Shown piece after piece: positions 32,883 to 41,486 of a DNA stretch of 64,000 bases. The translations under genes were made by a program, and so were the position numbers. Source of the stretch: Flavonifractor sp. An112. GTDB lineage: Bacteria > Bacillota > Clostridia > Oscillospirales > Oscillospiraceae. The DNA is taken from positions 1 through 64,000 of the forward strand of contig NZ_NFLU01000009.1 in assembly GCF_002161085.1 (NCBI RefSeq), written 5' to 3'. The notes under the pieces were generated by a model. That model worked only from the letters and a program-made list of their open reading frames with translations. It was not told the origin of the DNA and ran no database searches. The first letter of the stretch is position 1, and each line of letters begins with the position of its first letter.

Positions 32883-33058
32883 TTCCTTTCCGTTGCCTGT
32901 ACTTTAAAACGGTAGTATAATTAACTATTATGCATCCGTCGTATCCAAACGGCGGAGCCGGGGTTCCCTATAGGTATACCCCAAATTCATCCAAATTGCA
33001 AGAGAAGAGGTGACCGGCCACGCAAGCCCGGACCCAGAATGATTTTTCCAAGGGCAGT

Positions 33059-34369
33059 ATGGCCCGCAATATCGTCTATATGGCGGTGCCCATGACGGTG
33101 GCTCAGCTCATTAATATCCTGTACAACGTGGTGGACCGGATGTACCTGGGCCGTCTGCCGGGGCACCTGGCCCTGACGGGACTGGGGCTGTGTCTGCCCA
33201 TCATCTCCATCTTGATGGGTTTTGCCAACTTGTGCGGCATGGGTGGCTCCCCGCTGTGTTCCATCTGCCGGGGTAGGGGAGAGAATGAGGAAGCGGAGCA
33301 GATTATGGGCAATTCCTTCTCTCTGCTGCTTCTGTTCGGCACGGCCCTTACTGTTTTGTGTCTCATCTTCCGCCGGCCGATTCTCTATCTGTTCGGAGCC
33401 AGCGATGTCACCTTCCCCTATGCCAACGACTACCTGACGATTTACATTTTGGGCACCCTCTTCGTTATGATCAGCCTGGGTATGAACCCCTTCATTAACG
33501 CCCAGGGCTTCAGCCGTATGGGTATGATTACGGTAGCTGTGGGTGCGGTGGTCAACATCGTATTGGACCCTATCTTCATTTTCCTGCTGGACATGGGGGT
33601 AAAGGGGGCCGCGTTGGCCACGGTGATCTCCCAGGCCTGCTCGGCGCTGTGGGTGCTGAAATTTCTCACCGGGAAAAAGGCCATCCTCAAGCTGCGGCTG
33701 TCCGCCCTTCGACTCAAAGCGGAGCGGGTCAGACGTATTTTAAGCCTGGGTACCTCCGGGTTTGTCATGTCCATGACCAACAGTCTGGCCCAGGTGTTGT
33801 GCAACGCCAGCCTGGAGGCCTACAGCGGCGATCTGTATGTAGGCGTCATGACGGTGATCAACTCCATTCGGGAGATCATTACCATGCCGGTCCAGGGCAT
33901 TACCAACGGCTGCCAGCCGGTGCTGGGCTACAATTATGGGGCAGGCCAGTATCAACGGGTACGCCAGGGTATCCGTTTTACCACGGTGTTGACGGTAGTA
34001 TATTCAGTGGCGGTCTGGGCGGTGGTGATGCTGCTGCCCGAACCTCTGATCCGTATCTTCAACAATGAGCCGGATCTCATTGCCGCCGGTATCCCCGCCT
34101 TCCGCATCTACTTTGCCACCTTCTTCTTTATGTCCTTCCAGTTCATTGGCCAGTCGGTCTTTGTGGGGCTGGGCCGGTCCAAAAACGCCATCTTCTTTTC
34201 TTTGCTCCGCAAGGCATTCATTGTGGCTCCTCTGACCCTGATCCTGCCGGCGGTGGGCTTCGGGGCGGACGGCGTATTTCTGGCCGAGCCGATTTCCAAT
34301 GTGCTGGGGGGCTTGGCCTGCATCCTCACCATGTATTTCACGGTCTACCGGCGGCTGGACCGGGCATGA
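33059..34369 (+). CDS. MATE family efflux transporter, 5' end disturbed
   Basis: This 436-residue Na+ or H+ coupled multidrug exporter has about 12 helices in two MatE halves (PMTVAQLINILYNVVDRMYLG; QVLCNASLEAYSGDLYVGVMTV; LGYNYGAGQYQRVRQGI). The first in-frame ATG is at 33059, but the upstream codons in the same frame (33035-33058) read QNDFSKGS, the usual start of this MATE group, and have no start codon before the stop at 33011. A GTG at 33010 opens the other frame and would read MTGHASPDP. One extra base near 33031-33036 would explain this, either a real frameshift or a sequence error. The downstream protein looks complete. Confidence 0.85.
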   Translation: MARNIVYMAVPMTVAQLINILYNVVDRMYLGRLPGHLALTGLGLCLPIISILMGFANLCGMGGSPLCSICRGRGENEEAEQIMGNSFSLLLLFGTALTVLCLIFRRPILYLFGASDVTFPYANDYLTIYILGTLFVMISLGMNPFINAQGFSRMGMITVAVGAVVNIVLDPIFIFLLDMGVKGAALATVISQACSALWVLKFLTGKKAILKLRLSALRLKAERVRRILSLGTSGFVMSMTNSLAQVLCNASLEAYSGDLYVGVMTVINSIREIITMPVQGITNGCQPVLGYNYGAGQYQRVRQGIRFTTVLTVVYSVAVWAVVMLLPEPLIRIFNNEPDLIAAGIPAFRIYFATFFFMSFQFIGQSVFVGLGRSKNAIFFSLLRKAFIVAPLTLILPAVGFGADGVFLAEPISNVLGGLACILTMYFTVYRRLDRA

Positions 34370-34407
34370 ATTTTGGGGCGTCTGGATGACGCCCCAAAAT
34401 TTTTTTA
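34369..34407 (+). terminator. Terminator after MATE gene
   Basis: AATTTTGGGGCGTC (34369-34382) pairs with GACGCCCCAAAATT (34388-34401), followed by Ts. Confidence 0.9.
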
Positions 34408-34488
34408 TTCTCTGTGAGATTTTTTGCCCCTCCGGGGGGTATTCCTGATGAAAGGCCTTTCAAACCAACCCACAGAAAGGGAGTAGTC

Positions 34489-34995
34489 ATGACCGACGAG
34501 ACATTTGAACAGGCGGCCCGGACCTATGGCGATATGCTCTACCGGGTGGCCTACCACGCCCTGCGGAGCCGGGCGGACGCGGAGGACGTGGTGCAGACGG
34601 TGCTCCTCAAGCTCTACCAGCAGGATGGCTTTGAGAGCGAGGACCACCTGAAGCATTGGCTGCTACGGGTGGCGGTCAATGAGAGCCGGAAGGTGATGCG
34701 TTCCTTCTGGCGCCGCCGGGCGGTACCGCTGGAGGAGCGGGACGAGGCGCCCCTTCCGGCGGAGGACCGCCGGGAAGAGGTGTTTCAGGCGGTGATGGCG
34801 CTGGATGGAAAGTACCGCCTGACCATCTACCTCTACTACTACGAGGGCTGCTCCGTCAAGGAGACGGCGGCGGCCATGGGGGTCAATCCCTCCACCGTAC
34901 AGACCTGGCTCCAGCGGGCCCGGGCCCGGCTGCGCCGGACGCTTTCCGAAGAAGAGGAGGGGAACGACGATGTTCGACCACAACGCATACCGTGA
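34489..34995 (+). CDS. ECF-type RNA polymerase sigma factor
   Basis: This 168-residue sigma-70 family protein has region 2 (about 8-72: YGDMLYRVAYHALRSRADAEDVVQTVLLKLY, HLKHWLLRVAVNESR) and region 4 (about 105-155: LTIYLYYYEGCSVKETAAAMGVNPSTVQTWLQRARARLR). AAAGGGAG lies before the ATG at 34489; the frame up to 34414 has no ribosome binding site. A perfect palindrome TGAAAGGCCTTTCA lies just upstream (34449-34462). It overlaps the next gene by 26 bp, the expected sigma/anti-sigma arrangement. Confidence 0.87.
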   Translation: MTDETFEQAARTYGDMLYRVAYHALRSRADAEDVVQTVLLKLYQQDGFESEDHLKHWLLRVAVNESRKVMRSFWRRRAVPLEERDEAPLPAEDRREEVFQAVMALDGKYRLTIYLYYYEGCSVKETAAAMGVNPSTVQTWLQRARARLRRTLSEEEEGNDDVRPQRIP

Positions 34996-35521
34996 ACGAT
35001 GCTCGGAGCTTCACGTCTCCGAAGAAGCCCTACAGGAGGTCATTGAAATGGCAGAACAGAAACAGAAGAAGCCGGTCCGCCGCCCGCTGCGGGTGGGCCT
35101 GATCGCCGCCGTGGTAACGGTGGCTCTGATGGTGACCGTAAGCGCCGCCAACCCGGAGGCCCTGGAGTGGCTCTCCGCCACCATCCGCTCGTCCGCCTCT
35201 ATCGGAGATTACCGGGAAGAGATCGTGATGGATGACACCGGCGAGACCATCACCGCTTTGCGGCTGCCTGATACGGCGGTAGAGGAGAGAGACGGCCGCA
35301 TCATCCTTACCGTGGACGGGGAGGAGACGGACATCACCGAGGCCATGGAGCGGGACGGCAGCTACCTCTGGACCCGGGAGGATGAGGGAGCCAAGGTTTC
35401 CGTCCAGGTGACCCTGGATGAGGACGGAAAGCCTGTGGCTGTCTCCCATGTGACACTGCCCGACGGTACCGGACAGGACGCCAACATGGCTATGGTCACA
35501 GAGATCAGCGGAGTGGAATAA
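34970..35521 (+). CDS. Membrane protein coupled to ECF sigma, probable anti-sigma
   Basis: This 183-residue protein has a cytoplasmic N-terminus (about 1-42, ending in the basic KQKKPVRRPLR), one membrane helix (about 43-61, VGLIAAVVTVALMVTVSA) and an acidic extracytoplasmic domain of beta-type sequence. This is the build of the DUF4179-like proteins encoded next to clostridial sigma factors. Direct binding to the sigma factor is inferred from topology and the 26-bp gene overlap. No zinc-binding anti-sigma (ZAS) motif is seen. Confidence 0.72.
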   Translation: MFDHNAYRERCSELHVSEEALQEVIEMAEQKQKKPVRRPLRVGLIAAVVTVALMVTVSAANPEALEWLSATIRSSASIGDYREEIVMDDTGETITALRLPDTAVEERDGRIILTVDGEETDITEAMERDGSYLWTREDEGAKVSVQVTLDEDGKPVAVSHVTLPDGTGQDANMAMVTEISGVE

Positions 35522-35528
35522 GACGCAA

Positions 35529-35566
35529 AGGACCCGGACGGCAGCCGCCGCCCGGGTCCTGTTTTA
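35529..35566. terminator. Terminator between convergent genes
   Basis: AGGACCCGG (35529-35537) pairs with CCGGGTCCT (35552-35560), with an inner CGG/CCG stem, then TGTTTTATT; it touches the stop codon of the convergent patatin gene. Confidence 0.8.
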
Positions 35567-36418
35567 TTGTCCCGCCAGGAAGGAGCGTACCTCGTCCAGC
35601 CGGGCCATGCCCTCGTCGTAGCCGTCCTGCCACAGGGCCTGGATCTTGGCCACATCCCGCTCGGTGCGGCTGAAGCCCTGGGTGTTGTGGGGGGCAAAGA
35701 GGAGTACACGGCCCTCCTTTTCCAGCTGAAAGAGCTTTTCCCGGGCCTCGTTGTAGGTATCTGCCCGGCGGCGCATGGTGTCGCAGAAGTTGGGGTACTT
35801 CCGGTAAACCCGGTCAATGAGAGGCTGGAGCTTCTCTGGCTGCCGCCGGAAGTCCCGCTCCCGGGTGAGTACCACGATCAGCCGGTCGCAGCCCTTCTCA
35901 AAGGCACGGTCAAAGGGAATGGCGTCCGCCGCGCCGCCGTCCATGAATGGTTTGCCGTCAATGTGGAAAATAGGGAAGAGGAAGGGCAGAGCACAAGTGG
36001 CCTGGAGGATGGTAAAGCTCTTGTCGTTGTCGTCCACCGGCAAATATTCTGCCTTGCCGGTGTCAAGGTTGGTGACCGCTGCTTCCACTTCGCCGGGGAA
36101 TGCACGGTAGGTATCATAGTCAAAGGGGATTAGCTCGTTCGGAATGGTGTCATAGACGAACTTCAGACCGAAATATGCCTTGTTGTCCCGGCGGAGCAGG
36201 TTGCCCATGCTCATATACCGCTTATCATTGACGTAGTTTACCATAATATCAAGGTTGCGGCGGATCTGCCTGGACACATAACTGACACCATAAGCGATCC
36301 CAGCGGAAACGCCGATGACATAGTCCGTCATAATACCGCCGGTGAGCAGGGCGTCACACACACCGGAAGAAAAGATGGTACGAATGGCTCCACCCTCCAG
36401 TACGATCCCGGTCTTCAT
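35564..36418 (-). CDS. Patatin-like phospholipase
   Basis: This 284-residue protein has the patatin Ser-Asp dyad: oxyanion loop GIVLEGGAIRTIF (about 4-16), nucleophile elbow GVSAG (about 37-41) and DGGAADAIP (about 160-168). It should hydrolyse acyl esters of phospholipids or similar lipids and resembles the bacterial YjjU-like group (DUF6363-like C-terminus, RERDFRRQPEKLQ and EGRVLLFAP). The ATG at 36418 is chosen; the open frame further upstream lies in the MATE gene. It starts 17 bp after the MATE stop. Confidence 0.87.
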   Translation of the reverse strand: MKTGIVLEGGAIRTIFSSGVCDALLTGGIMTDYVIGVSAGIAYGVSYVSRQIRRNLDIMVNYVNDKRYMSMGNLLRRDNKAYFGLKFVYDTIPNELIPFDYDTYRAFPGEVEAAVTNLDTGKAEYLPVDDNDKSFTILQATCALPFLFPIFHIDGKPFMDGGAADAIPFDRAFEKGCDRLIVVLTRERDFRRQPEKLQPLIDRVYRKYPNFCDTMRRRADTYNEAREKLFQLEKEGRVLLFAPHNTQGFSRTERDVAKIQALWQDGYDEGMARLDEVRSFLAGQ

Positions 36419-36435
36419 GGACAACACATCCTTTC

Positions 36436-37788
36436 TTACATGGACAGTACATTTTTGCGGCACCAGGCCCGGCTGCGCCACCGCAGCAGGAAGAGCACCG
36501 CCCGCAGGCACTCGTCGCAGGCCATGGCAATCCACAACCCCGCCAGCCCCAGGCCCAGGGGCACGGCCAGCAGGAAACCGCCTACTACAGCGGTAAGCCA
36601 GGCGCTGAAAATGCAGATGGTGATGGGGAAGCGAATATCTCCGCAGGCCTGAAGAGCCCGGCACATGACCATGTTCACCGCACGGCCCAGTTCCAGGGGG
36701 ATCTCGATGATCATAATGATGCGGAAGAGTTCCAGCACCTGGGGATCCTTGGTAAACAGGCCCAGCAGGGGCTGACAGAACACCAGTAGTATCACCGCCA
36801 TCAGACCGGAGATAGCCAGGGAGGCCAGCAAGGTGCGTTTTACCAGCCGCTCCACGTCGGGAACACGGTCGGCACCCATCAGGTGGGCCACCATGACCTG
36901 GGCAGCCTGGGAGATGGCGGAGCCAAACATATAGGTGAGCATGGCGAACATATTGGCGTATACCCGGGTATTGATGACGAAGATGGCGAACAGGTTGCAG
37001 ATGGACTGGATGGCCACCTGGGACAGATTATAGGAGATGGACTCTCCGCCGGCGGGGATGCCGATGCGCAGCAGACGGCGCAGCTGGTCGGTGGGGAAGG
37101 GGCGGAGCAGCTTGAGGGAGAGCACAGGGCCAAACTTCCGGCGGAACAGGAAAGCGATAAGGATGACGCCCACCACACGGGAGATATCGCTGGACAGAGC
37201 GGCGCCTGCCACGCCCAGGGCAGGCAGGCCGAAGGTACCACCGATGAGCACCGCGTTGCCGCCGATGTTGAGCAGATTCATGATCACAGCCACGATCATG
37301 CTCTCCTTCATCATCTGGTTGGAACGGAAAAAAGCGGTAAAGGTGAGATAGACCGCCTGGAACACCATGCCCCCGCCAATAATCCGCAGGTACAGGCAGC
37401 TGCGGTCCAGGATCTCCGTCGGCACCTGCATCAGCGTAAAGATGGGGCCGCACAGGGCGATGAGAATGACGCCCACCACCAGACCGAAGATAGCGTTGAC
37501 CAGCAGGGAGAGGGTATAGGTCTCATTAACCCGCCGTTTGTCCTCAGCGCCCAGGTAACGGGAGATGAGGATGGTGGAGGCGGTGGAAATAACGGAAAAG
37601 ACCAGAAGTACCAGATTGGTGATCTGGTTGGCGTTGCCGATGGCGCCTACGCCGTTGGGGTCAAAGTGCCCCACCATGACCTGGTCGGCGTTGCCCACCA
37701 GCATCTGAAGAAGCAGTTCGATGAAGATGGGCCAGGTGAGGGACAGAATGCCCGGCTCGCGCCGGCGGAGAACGGTAGCTTGTTCCAT
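36436..37788 (-). CDS. MATE family efflux transporter
   Basis: This 450-residue exporter has 12 predicted helices and typical MatE blocks (QMLVGNADQVMVGHF, ILISRYLGAEDKRRVNETY, GIPAGGESISYNLSQVAIQ, QAAQVMVAHLMGADR). The GAEDKRRVNETY pattern fits the DinF/NorM-like clostridial branch and differs from the MATE proteins at 33 and 53 kb, so the three are not recent duplicates. GGAAG lies before the ATG. Its promoter now appears separated from the gene by a 250-bp insert (37844-38095). Confidence 0.88.
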   Translation of the reverse strand: MEQATVLRRREPGILSLTWPIFIELLLQMLVGNADQVMVGHFDPNGVGAIGNANQITNLVLLVFSVISTASTILISRYLGAEDKRRVNETYTLSLLVNAIFGLVVGVILIALCGPIFTLMQVPTEILDRSCLYLRIIGGGMVFQAVYLTFTAFFRSNQMMKESMIVAVIMNLLNIGGNAVLIGGTFGLPALGVAGAALSSDISRVVGVILIAFLFRRKFGPVLSLKLLRPFPTDQLRRLLRIGIPAGGESISYNLSQVAIQSICNLFAIFVINTRVYANMFAMLTYMFGSAISQAAQVMVAHLMGADRVPDVERLVKRTLLASLAISGLMAVILLVFCQPLLGLFTKDPQVLELFRIIMIIEIPLELGRAVNMVMCRALQACGDIRFPITICIFSAWLTAVVGGFLLAVPLGLGLAGLWIAMACDECLRAVLFLLRWRSRAWCRKNVLSM

Positions 37789-37843
37789 GGAGGGGCTTCC
37801 TTTCGGTACAGAAATGGGAAATAGAAAGTACCGTATTAGTATA

Positions 37844-38095
37844 ATGCGTACTGAACAAAGCCGAATGCCTTGAAAGCACCAGCTTTCAAGGCCAGTTGGC
37901 TTTGTTCAAGTGCAAGGTTTTTGGACGAGATCGACCCAAAACCTTGCACCTTCTGCTGGTGCGCCTTAACGCACCAGCGGAAATACGCATTGTACCAATG
38001 GCTAAATTTCATAAAAACGGCCACTTCGAGCCGTTTTATGAAATTGGGCGGCTACTGCCGCACGAATAAACCGTATCACGGTTTATTCAGCAGAC
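37844..38095. mobile_element. Hairpin-rich non-autonomous element with direct-repeat flanks
   Basis: This roughly 250-bp stretch holds no convincing gene but six successive hairpins: TGAACAAAGCC/GGCTTTGTTCA (37852-37862, 37898-37908) enclosing GCCTTGAAAGC/GCTTTCAAGGC (37867-37892); GTGCAAGGTTTT/AAAACCTTGCAC (37910-37949); GCTGGTGCG/CGCACCAGC (37955-37978); AATTTCATAAAA-A-CGGC/GCCGTTTTATGAAATT (38005-38045); GCGGC/GCCGC (38048-38061); GAATAAACCGT/ACGGTTTATTC (38064-38088). The ends carry a short imperfect inverted repeat (CTGAACAAA, CTGAATAAA). ATTAGTATA flanks it on both sides (37835-37843 and 38096-38104; 11 of 12 bases match if extended), which looks like a target-site duplication. A structured 5' leader RNA is the main alternative. 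Confidence 0.6.
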
Positions 38096-38098
38096 ATT

Positions 38099-38126
38099 AG
38101 TATAGTGTCTCCATGCCAAAATGCAA
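38099..38126 (-). promoter_or_regulatory. Promoter of the MATE gene, split from it by the insert
   Basis: On the minus strand TTGCAT (38126-38121) and TATACT (38104-38099) are 16 bp apart. The -10 box is inside the flanking direct repeat, so the second copy of the repeat at 37835-37846 also carries TATACT but without a good -35. Confidence 0.55.
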
Positions 38127-38153
38127 GGGGGAAAAACGCCGTCTTTTTCCCCT
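38127..38153. terminator. Terminator of the AEC gene
   Basis: GGGGAAAAA (38129-38137) and CTTTTTCCCC flank a short loop between the leftward AEC gene and the MATE promoter. Confidence 0.6.
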
Positions 38154-38188
38154 GTTTCAGGGAGCCCATCCGTTAATTTTTGTCAAAG

Positions 38189-39136
38189 TCAGATGAGGGC
38201 CAGGGTTTTCAGCACATAGAGCCACAGCGTCAGGGTAAAGGCGCTGAAGGCGGTGGTCAGCATGACGGTGCTGGAGGTCAGGGTGCCCTCGTGGCCCATA
38301 TTGCGGGCCATGACAAAGCAGCTGACAGTGGTGGGGCTGCCCAGCATGGTGAGAGCGGCCACCAGCTTGTCGTCCCGGAAGCCCATAGCCACGGCAATGG
38401 GCAGGAAGATGCCCACAAAGACCACCAGCTTGAGGGCGGTGGCGGAGAGGGCGGGCTTGATGCGGCCGATAGCTTTCTTCCAATCAAAGGAGGCGCCCAG
38501 GGCCATGAGTCCCAGAGGGGTACCGGTGGCGGAGATGCTGTTCACGGTTTTGGTGAGGATGGTAGGCTGGGGAATGCGCAGCAGGGTCCAGGCCAGGCCA
38601 ACGATAATACCCAGAATGATGGGATTGGTGATGATTCCTTTGGCCACCTTCTTCACAGCGCCTTTGGACAGCCCCTTCTGGCTGGGACTGGTAATGGAGA
38701 GCACCGTCACCGCCGCCGCGTTATAGAGGGGGACCGCGCCAATGATGATCAGGCTGGCGGCCCCGGCGCTGCCGTAGAGGTTCTCCAGGAAGGCGGCGCC
38801 CAGCAGAGCCACGCTGCTGCGGTAGCCCACCTGAATAAATTCCCCTCGCAACGGGGGTTCTTTCAACATACGGCTGAGCAGGGCGGTGAGCAGGATGGAG
38901 GCCAGAGTGGCCAGAAAACAGAATACCACAAAGGAGGTGTCCCACACCTGGAAAAAGTCGGAGCCGGTCAGATCCTTGAACATCATGACGGGCAAGCCCA
39001 CTTTAAACACATAGCTGTTGAGCTTATCGGCAAAGGCCTGGCTGAAAAAGCCCATTTTACGGAATGCGACACCCAGCAGCATGAGCAAAAAAATGGGTAT
39101 AGTACCATTGAGACAATAGATCAGATTGTCCAGCAT
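38189..39136 (-). CDS. AEC family transporter
   Basis: This 315-residue membrane protein of the auxin efflux carrier family has about ten helices in two inverted halves (start LDNLIYCLNGTIPIFLLMLLGVAFRK; GLPVMMFKDLTGSDF; second half GIITNPIILGIIVGLAWTLL and SPTTVSCFVMARNMG). Bacterial members move malate, other dicarboxylates or similar organic anions. GGAGGAGAT precedes the ATG at 39136; the frame to 39160 overlaps that site. It is monocistronic. Confidence 0.87.
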   Translation of the reverse strand: MLDNLIYCLNGTIPIFLLMLLGVAFRKMGFFSQAFADKLNSYVFKVGLPVMMFKDLTGSDFFQVWDTSFVVFCFLATLASILLTALLSRMLKEPPLRGEFIQVGYRSSVALLGAAFLENLYGSAGAASLIIIGAVPLYNAAAVTVLSITSPSQKGLSKGAVKKVAKGIITNPIILGIIVGLAWTLLRIPQPTILTKTVNSISATGTPLGLMALGASFDWKKAIGRIKPALSATALKLVVFVGIFLPIAVAMGFRDDKLVAALTMLGSPTTVSCFVMARNMGHEGTLTSSTVMLTTAFSAFTLTLWLYVLKTLALI

Positions 39137-39267
39137 GACGATCTCCTCCAGAAATGACATCTATTTCATTATATCCCCTCCGCTATACAGGTGCAAGATT
39201 ACCAAATGGTAAGTGGAATGGGTCAACCTGGCCGGCGCATAGGGATATCAAAAAGGGGGATTGCGCT

Positions 39268-39537
39268 ATGGAGTGCCGGGGATCGGAGTTACGGGACAAG
39301 GAGATCATCAATATCAGCGACGGCAGCCGGATCGGCTATGTGGGGGATGTGATTATGGATCTGGAAGAGGGCAAAGTGAGTGCTCTGGTGGTGCCTGGGC
39401 GGCTGCGCCTGTTTGGCCTGTTGGGGCGGGAACCGGACACGCTTTTTCCCTGGACAGCGGTGCGCCGCTTCGGTGCGGACACCATTTTGGTGGAGGGGAC
39501 GCAGGTCAGACAGAGAGAGCGGAGGGAACGAGCCTAA
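39268..39537 (+). CDS. ylmC: YlmC/YmxH family PRC-barrel protein
   Basis: This 89-residue protein is a single PRC barrel: GSELRDKEIINISDGSRIGYVGDVIMD, then VSALVVPGRLRLFGLLGREPDTLFPW. It matches the YlmC/YmxH group linked to endospore formation in Firmicutes, so the host is a potential spore former. AAAAGGGGGA lies before the ATG at 39268. A palindrome TTACCAAATGGTAA lies upstream (39199-39212). Confidence 0.85.
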   Translation: MECRGSELRDKEIINISDGSRIGYVGDVIMDLEEGKVSALVVPGRLRLFGLLGREPDTLFPWTAVRRFGADTILVEGTQVRQRERRERA

Positions 39538-39554
39538 TTTCGGGTGTTCTGCCA

Positions 39555-39583
39555 TTGTTTTGCCAGCTTTTCCGTGCTATAAT
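39555..39583 (+). promoter_or_regulatory. glmS promoter
   Basis: TTGTTT (39555-39560) and TATAAT (39578-39583, preceded by TGC) are 17 bp apart. Only about 45 bp remain before the glmS start, so there is no room for a glmS ribozyme. Confidence 0.7.
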
Positions 39584-39635
39584 TCTATTTTAAAGCACCA
39601 TATATCAAACACGTCAAATACGCAGGAGGATCGCC

Positions 39636-41468
39636 ATGTGCGGGATTGTTGGATATGTTGGAAGGGAGGAGGCTGCGCCAATTTTGTTGGACGGCCTGTC
39701 CAGGCTGGAGTACCGGGGGTATGATTCCGCCGGTGTAGCGGTATACGGAGCAGAAGAAGGAATGCAGGTGGCCAAGGCCAAAGGGCGGCTTCAGGTGCTA
39801 AACGACCTGGTTAAGGGCGGAAGCACCCTTCACGGCACCATTGGCGTGGGCCATACCCGGTGGGCTACCCACGGGGCCCCGTCGGACGTCAATTCCCACC
39901 CCCAGGTCAGCGAGAATGGCCGGTTCGCCGTAGTCCACAACGGTATCATCGAAAACTACGCTGAGCTGCGGGAATTCCTCCAGTCCGAGGGAGTGCAGTT
40001 CGTGTCGGATACCGATACCGAAGTGGCGGCCCAGCTGCTGGAGTATTACTATCAGGGCGACCTGCTGGACGCAGTGGTGCGTACCCTCCACACCATCCGG
40101 GGCGCCTACGCCTTGGGCATCCTGTGCGCCGACTGCCCTGACCGGCTCATTGCTGCCCGAAAGGACAGCCCGCTGATTCTGGGTTTCGGCGACGGCGCTC
40201 ACTATCTGGCCAGCGACGTCACTGCTCTCATCAAGTACACCAGAGAGGTGTGCTTTCTGGATGACGGTGAGATTGCGGAACTGACTGCCGACCACCTGTG
40301 GGTGTACGATTCCTACCTGCGCCCAGTGGAGAAGGAGCGCCGCCATGTGGACTGGGAGATCTCTGCGGCGGAGAAGGGCGGCTACGAGCACTTTATGATC
40401 AAGGAGATCATGGAGCAGCCCGAAGCAATCCGCAAGACCATCTCCCCCCGCATCAAGGACGGCCGTATTGTGCTGGATGACTGGCGGCTCACCGCCCGTG
40501 AGCTGGAGGAGATGGACCGGCTGTATATCATTGCCTGCGGCTCCTCCTACCATGTGGGTGTGGCGGCCAAATATATCCTGGAAAAACTGCTGCGAAAGCC
40601 GGTGGAGGTGACCTTGGCCTCCGAGTTCCGCTACTGCGATCCCATTGTGTCGGAGCGTACTCTGGCCCTGGTCATCAGCCAGTCCGGTGAGACCATCGAT
40701 ACCCTGGCTGCCATGCGGGAGGCCAAACGGCTGGGCGCCAAGGTGGTGTCCATTGTCAACGTGGTGGGCTCCACCATTGCCCGGGAGAGCGACAGCGTGC
40801 TCTACACCTGGGCCGGACCGGAAATCGCCGTGGCCACCACCAAGGCCTATTCCACCCAGTTGGCGGTGATTTACCTCATCGGCCTGTACTGCGCCGACCT
40901 GCTGGGCACCTTGGACCGGGCGAACTATGATGCCATTCTGGCAGAGCTCCAGCGCATTCCGGACAAGCTGCAGGAGATCCTGGAAAATCGGGAGGACATC
41001 CAGTATTTTGCCTCCCTGTACTTCAACCGGCCTTCCATGTTCTTCATCGGCCGCAATCTGGACTATGCGGTGGGTCTGGAGGGCTCGCTGAAGCTGAAAG
41101 AGATTTCCTATATCCACTCGGAGGCCTACGCTGCCGGAGAGCTCAAGCACGGCACCATCTCCCTCATTGAGCCGGGCACCCTGGTGGTGGCCCTGGCCGG
41201 GTGCGGGCCCCTGTTTGAAAAGACAGTGAGCAACGCGGTGGAGGTCAAGAGCCGGGGAGCCGACGTACTGGGTCTTACCACCCGGGACCGGGCGGCCGAT
41301 CTCAGCCGTACGGCGGACCATGTGATTGCCATTCCTGAGACCCATCCCATGCTGCTGCCTTCCCTGGCAGTGGTGCCTATGCAGCTGTTCGCCTATTATA
41401 CGGCGCTGCAGCGGGGTTGTGATATTGATAAACCCCGGAACCTGGCCAAGTCTGTAACAGTGGAATAA
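39636..41468 (+). CDS. glmS: Glutamine-fructose-6-phosphate aminotransferase (isomerizing)
   Basis: This 610-residue enzyme makes glucosamine-6-phosphate from fructose-6-phosphate and glutamine, the entry to peptidoglycan amino sugars. The N-terminal glutaminase domain begins MCGIVGYVG with catalytic Cys2, followed by VGHTRWATHG and HNGIIENY; two SIS domains follow (about 290-420 and 460-600: SQSGETIDTLAAMREAK, EAYAAGELKHGTISLIE), and the protein ends with the typical PRNLAKSVTVE. Length is normal. AGGAGG precedes the ATG. The ABC gene starts 18 bp downstream. Confidence 0.96.
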   Translation: MCGIVGYVGREEAAPILLDGLSRLEYRGYDSAGVAVYGAEEGMQVAKAKGRLQVLNDLVKGGSTLHGTIGVGHTRWATHGAPSDVNSHPQVSENGRFAVVHNGIIENYAELREFLQSEGVQFVSDTDTEVAAQLLEYYYQGDLLDAVVRTLHTIRGAYALGILCADCPDRLIAARKDSPLILGFGDGAHYLASDVTALIKYTREVCFLDDGEIAELTADHLWVYDSYLRPVEKERRHVDWEISAAEKGGYEHFMIKEIMEQPEAIRKTISPRIKDGRIVLDDWRLTARELEEMDRLYIIACGSSYHVGVAAKYILEKLLRKPVEVTLASEFRYCDPIVSERTLALVISQSGETIDTLAAMREAKRLGAKVVSIVNVVGSTIARESDSVLYTWAGPEIAVATTKAYSTQLAVIYLIGLYCADLLGTLDRANYDAILAELQRIPDKLQEILENREDIQYFASLYFNRPSMFFIGRNLDYAVGLEGSLKLKEISYIHSEAYAAGELKHGTISLIEPGTLVVALAGCGPLFEKTVSNAVEVKSRGADVLGLTTRDRAADLSRTADHVIAIPETHPMLLPSLAVVPMQLFAYYTALQRGCDIDKPRNLAKSVTVE

Positions 41469-41486
41469 AAAAGACGGAGGAACGAC

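Noticed and set aside
33035-33059. Treating the MATE gene at 33059 as a pseudogene
   Set aside because: All 12 helices and motifs are intact; only the first few residues are affected and a sequence error is possible.
37836-38100. Two small open frames (60-76 codons) inside the hairpin element
   Set aside because: They run through the inverted repeats, lack ribosome binding sites and mirror each other.
39540-39635. glmS ribozyme
   Set aside because: Only about 45 bp separate promoter and start, and the conserved ribozyme core is not present.
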